This document shows positions 59,731-60,060 of a DNA stretch of 60,060 nt, one piece after another. The DNA comes from Acidimicrobiales bacterium (lineage in GTDB: Bacteria; Actinomycetota; Acidimicrobiia; Acidimicrobiales; AC-14). The number at the start of each line of letters is the position of its first letter. Position 1 is the first letter of the stretch. A model generated the notes under the pieces. The model did no database searches. It was given only the letters and a program-made list of their open reading frames with translations, and was not told the origin of the DNA. The translations under genes were made by a program, and so were the position numbers. The DNA lies in contig JAODBK010000101.1 in assembly GCA_025463925.1 (NCBI GenBank), positions 1-60,060 of the forward strand, in the 5' to 3' direction.

Positions 59731-59803
59731 CGCGCTCGGAGGGATTCGAACCCCCAACCTTCTGATCCGTAGTCAGATGCTCTATCCGTTGAGCTACCGG
59801 CGC
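59731..59803 (-). tRNA. tRNA-Arg, anticodon ACG, with a mismatched acceptor stem
   Basis: Read leftwards from 59803. Anticodon stem TCTGA/TCAGA encloses loop CTACGGA, anticodon ACG, the substrate type of TadA. D arm and T arm (GGGGG-TTCGAAT-CCCTC) are normal. The acceptor strands GCGCCGG and CGAGCGC leave positions 5-68 and 6-67 unpaired (or one bulged A); GCGCTCG would pair perfectly. No CCA is encoded. The gene stands 109 bp from an integrase start, so the mismatch may reflect recombination at the tRNA. Confidence 0.85.
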
Positions 59804-59835
59804 GGGAGGAGCGTGACCAGCACCTTAGCGGTCGC

Positions 59836-59875
59836 TTCCCCCTGGGGATCAGAGGGTTTCCCCCAAGATTCCCCC
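59836..59875. repeat. Phased TTCCCCC repeats before the integrase
   Basis: TTCCCCC at 59836-59842, 59858-59864 and 59869-59875, offset by 22 and 11 bp and so on one face of the helix. They lie between the tRNA and the integrase gene and could be arm-type integrase sites or an operator. Confidence 0.5.
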
Positions 59876-59912
59876 ACGGGGGCCCTTTGCGTTTTCTCCA
59901 CCGCCAACGCGC

Positions 59913-60060
59913 ATGGCACAGAAGATGAGGAAGGCCGAGGGCGGCGACGATCGAGAGGTCCTTGAGTTCGACCACGGCGTCGCCGTCTACCCGCCCAACG
60001 ATCCGGCCGGCTACTTGCGGATCCGGTGGGAGGAAGCGAGACGTCGACGAGACACGACCG
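59913..60060 (+). CDS. N-terminus of a tyrosine recombinase/integrase, cut by the window edge
   Basis: Forty-nine codons from ATG 59913: MAQKMRKAEGG, then VYPPNDPAGYLRIRWEEARR and RRDTT. The pattern of a YPP...G-Y-x-R-x-RW-x-E-x-x-RRRDT strand pair is that of the arm-binding N-domain of actinobacterial phage or ICE integrases. The catalytic domain lies beyond the window. With the neighbouring tRNA it marks the likely boundary of an integrated element. No clear ribosome site. Confidence 0.6.
   Translation, partial: MAQKMRKAEGGDDREVLEFDHGVAVYPPNDPAGYLRIRWEEARRRRDTT

Noticed and set aside
1-60060. CRISPR arrays, rRNA genes, insertion sequences, restriction or phage-defence islands
   Set aside because: I saw no regularly spaced repeats with spacers, no rRNA segments, no transposase and no defence-gene cluster; the only mobile-element sign is the integrase start at the right edge.

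Overview
The window is about 60 kb of very GC-rich actinobacterial chromosome. The lineage call rests on several features: a mycothiol-dependent maleylpyruvate isomerase-type enzyme, F420-type LLM oxidoreductases, a short-LID adenylate kinase, MprA/MprB-like signalling, a LexA box of the CGAAC-N4-GTTCG type, cell-wall-binding repeats, and many starts that look leaderless (a TANNNT hexamer 5-8 nt before the start codon). I cannot name the genus. An acidimicrobiia-like or other non-model actinobacterium is a reasonable guess, not a demonstration.

Layout. 1-5 kb: a truncated lipoprotein, tadA, tRNA-Ser(CGA) and a secreted fibronectin-III protein with a membrane-anchored partner. 5-9 kb: a ferritin-like diiron protein coupled to a TetR regulator, divergent from an ABC exporter across a perfect inverted repeat. 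9-13 kb: a FliA/WhiG-type sigma factor, a FlgN-like protein, a Bcp-type peroxiredoxin interrupted by an in-frame TGA exactly at the peroxidatic cysteine codon and followed by a SECIS-like hairpin (a selenoprotein candidate), then D-cysteine desulfhydrase-like and cysteine-dioxygenase-like genes. 13-21 kb: a SpoIID/cell-wall-binding protein, a branched-chain amino-acid-type ABC transporter with a fused permease-ATPase, and several lipoproteins. 21-28 kb: a MerR regulator divergent from an overlapping operon (M24 peptidase, 13-TM protein, SDR), then a TIM-barrel isomerase, a cupin, a patatin and SnoaL/ferric-reductase-like genes. 29-42 kb: an MprAB-like two-component system, adk, an acyl-CoA dehydrogenase, a TetR-controlled ABC-2 transporter, a potassium-type APC permease fused to an OB-fold domain next to kdpE, and a crotonase fused in frame to an ECF sigma factor. 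42-50 kb: LexA-controlled dinB, a VOC protein, and two ABC half-transporters coupled to a siderophore-interacting reductase. 50-60 kb: small stress/detoxification enzymes, a MerR-controlled SnoaL/ATL cluster ending in a decayed LLM gene, a large MalT-type LuxR regulator with a perfect 18-bp palindrome in front of a three-gene membrane-protein operon, and finally tRNA-Arg(ACG) next to the first codons of a tyrosine integrase, which marks the probable edge of a mobile element.

General architecture: genes are densely packed, with 1-4 nt start/stop overlaps inside operons. Six convergent pairs end in stop codons that interlock in the same four bases (CTAG or CTAA). Many regulators sit divergent from their likely targets, with recognisable operators between. 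No CRISPR array, rRNA or insertion sequence was seen, and no gap over 300 bases lacks a gene. The longest one, 59622-59912, holds a terminator hairpin, tRNA-Arg and phased repeats.
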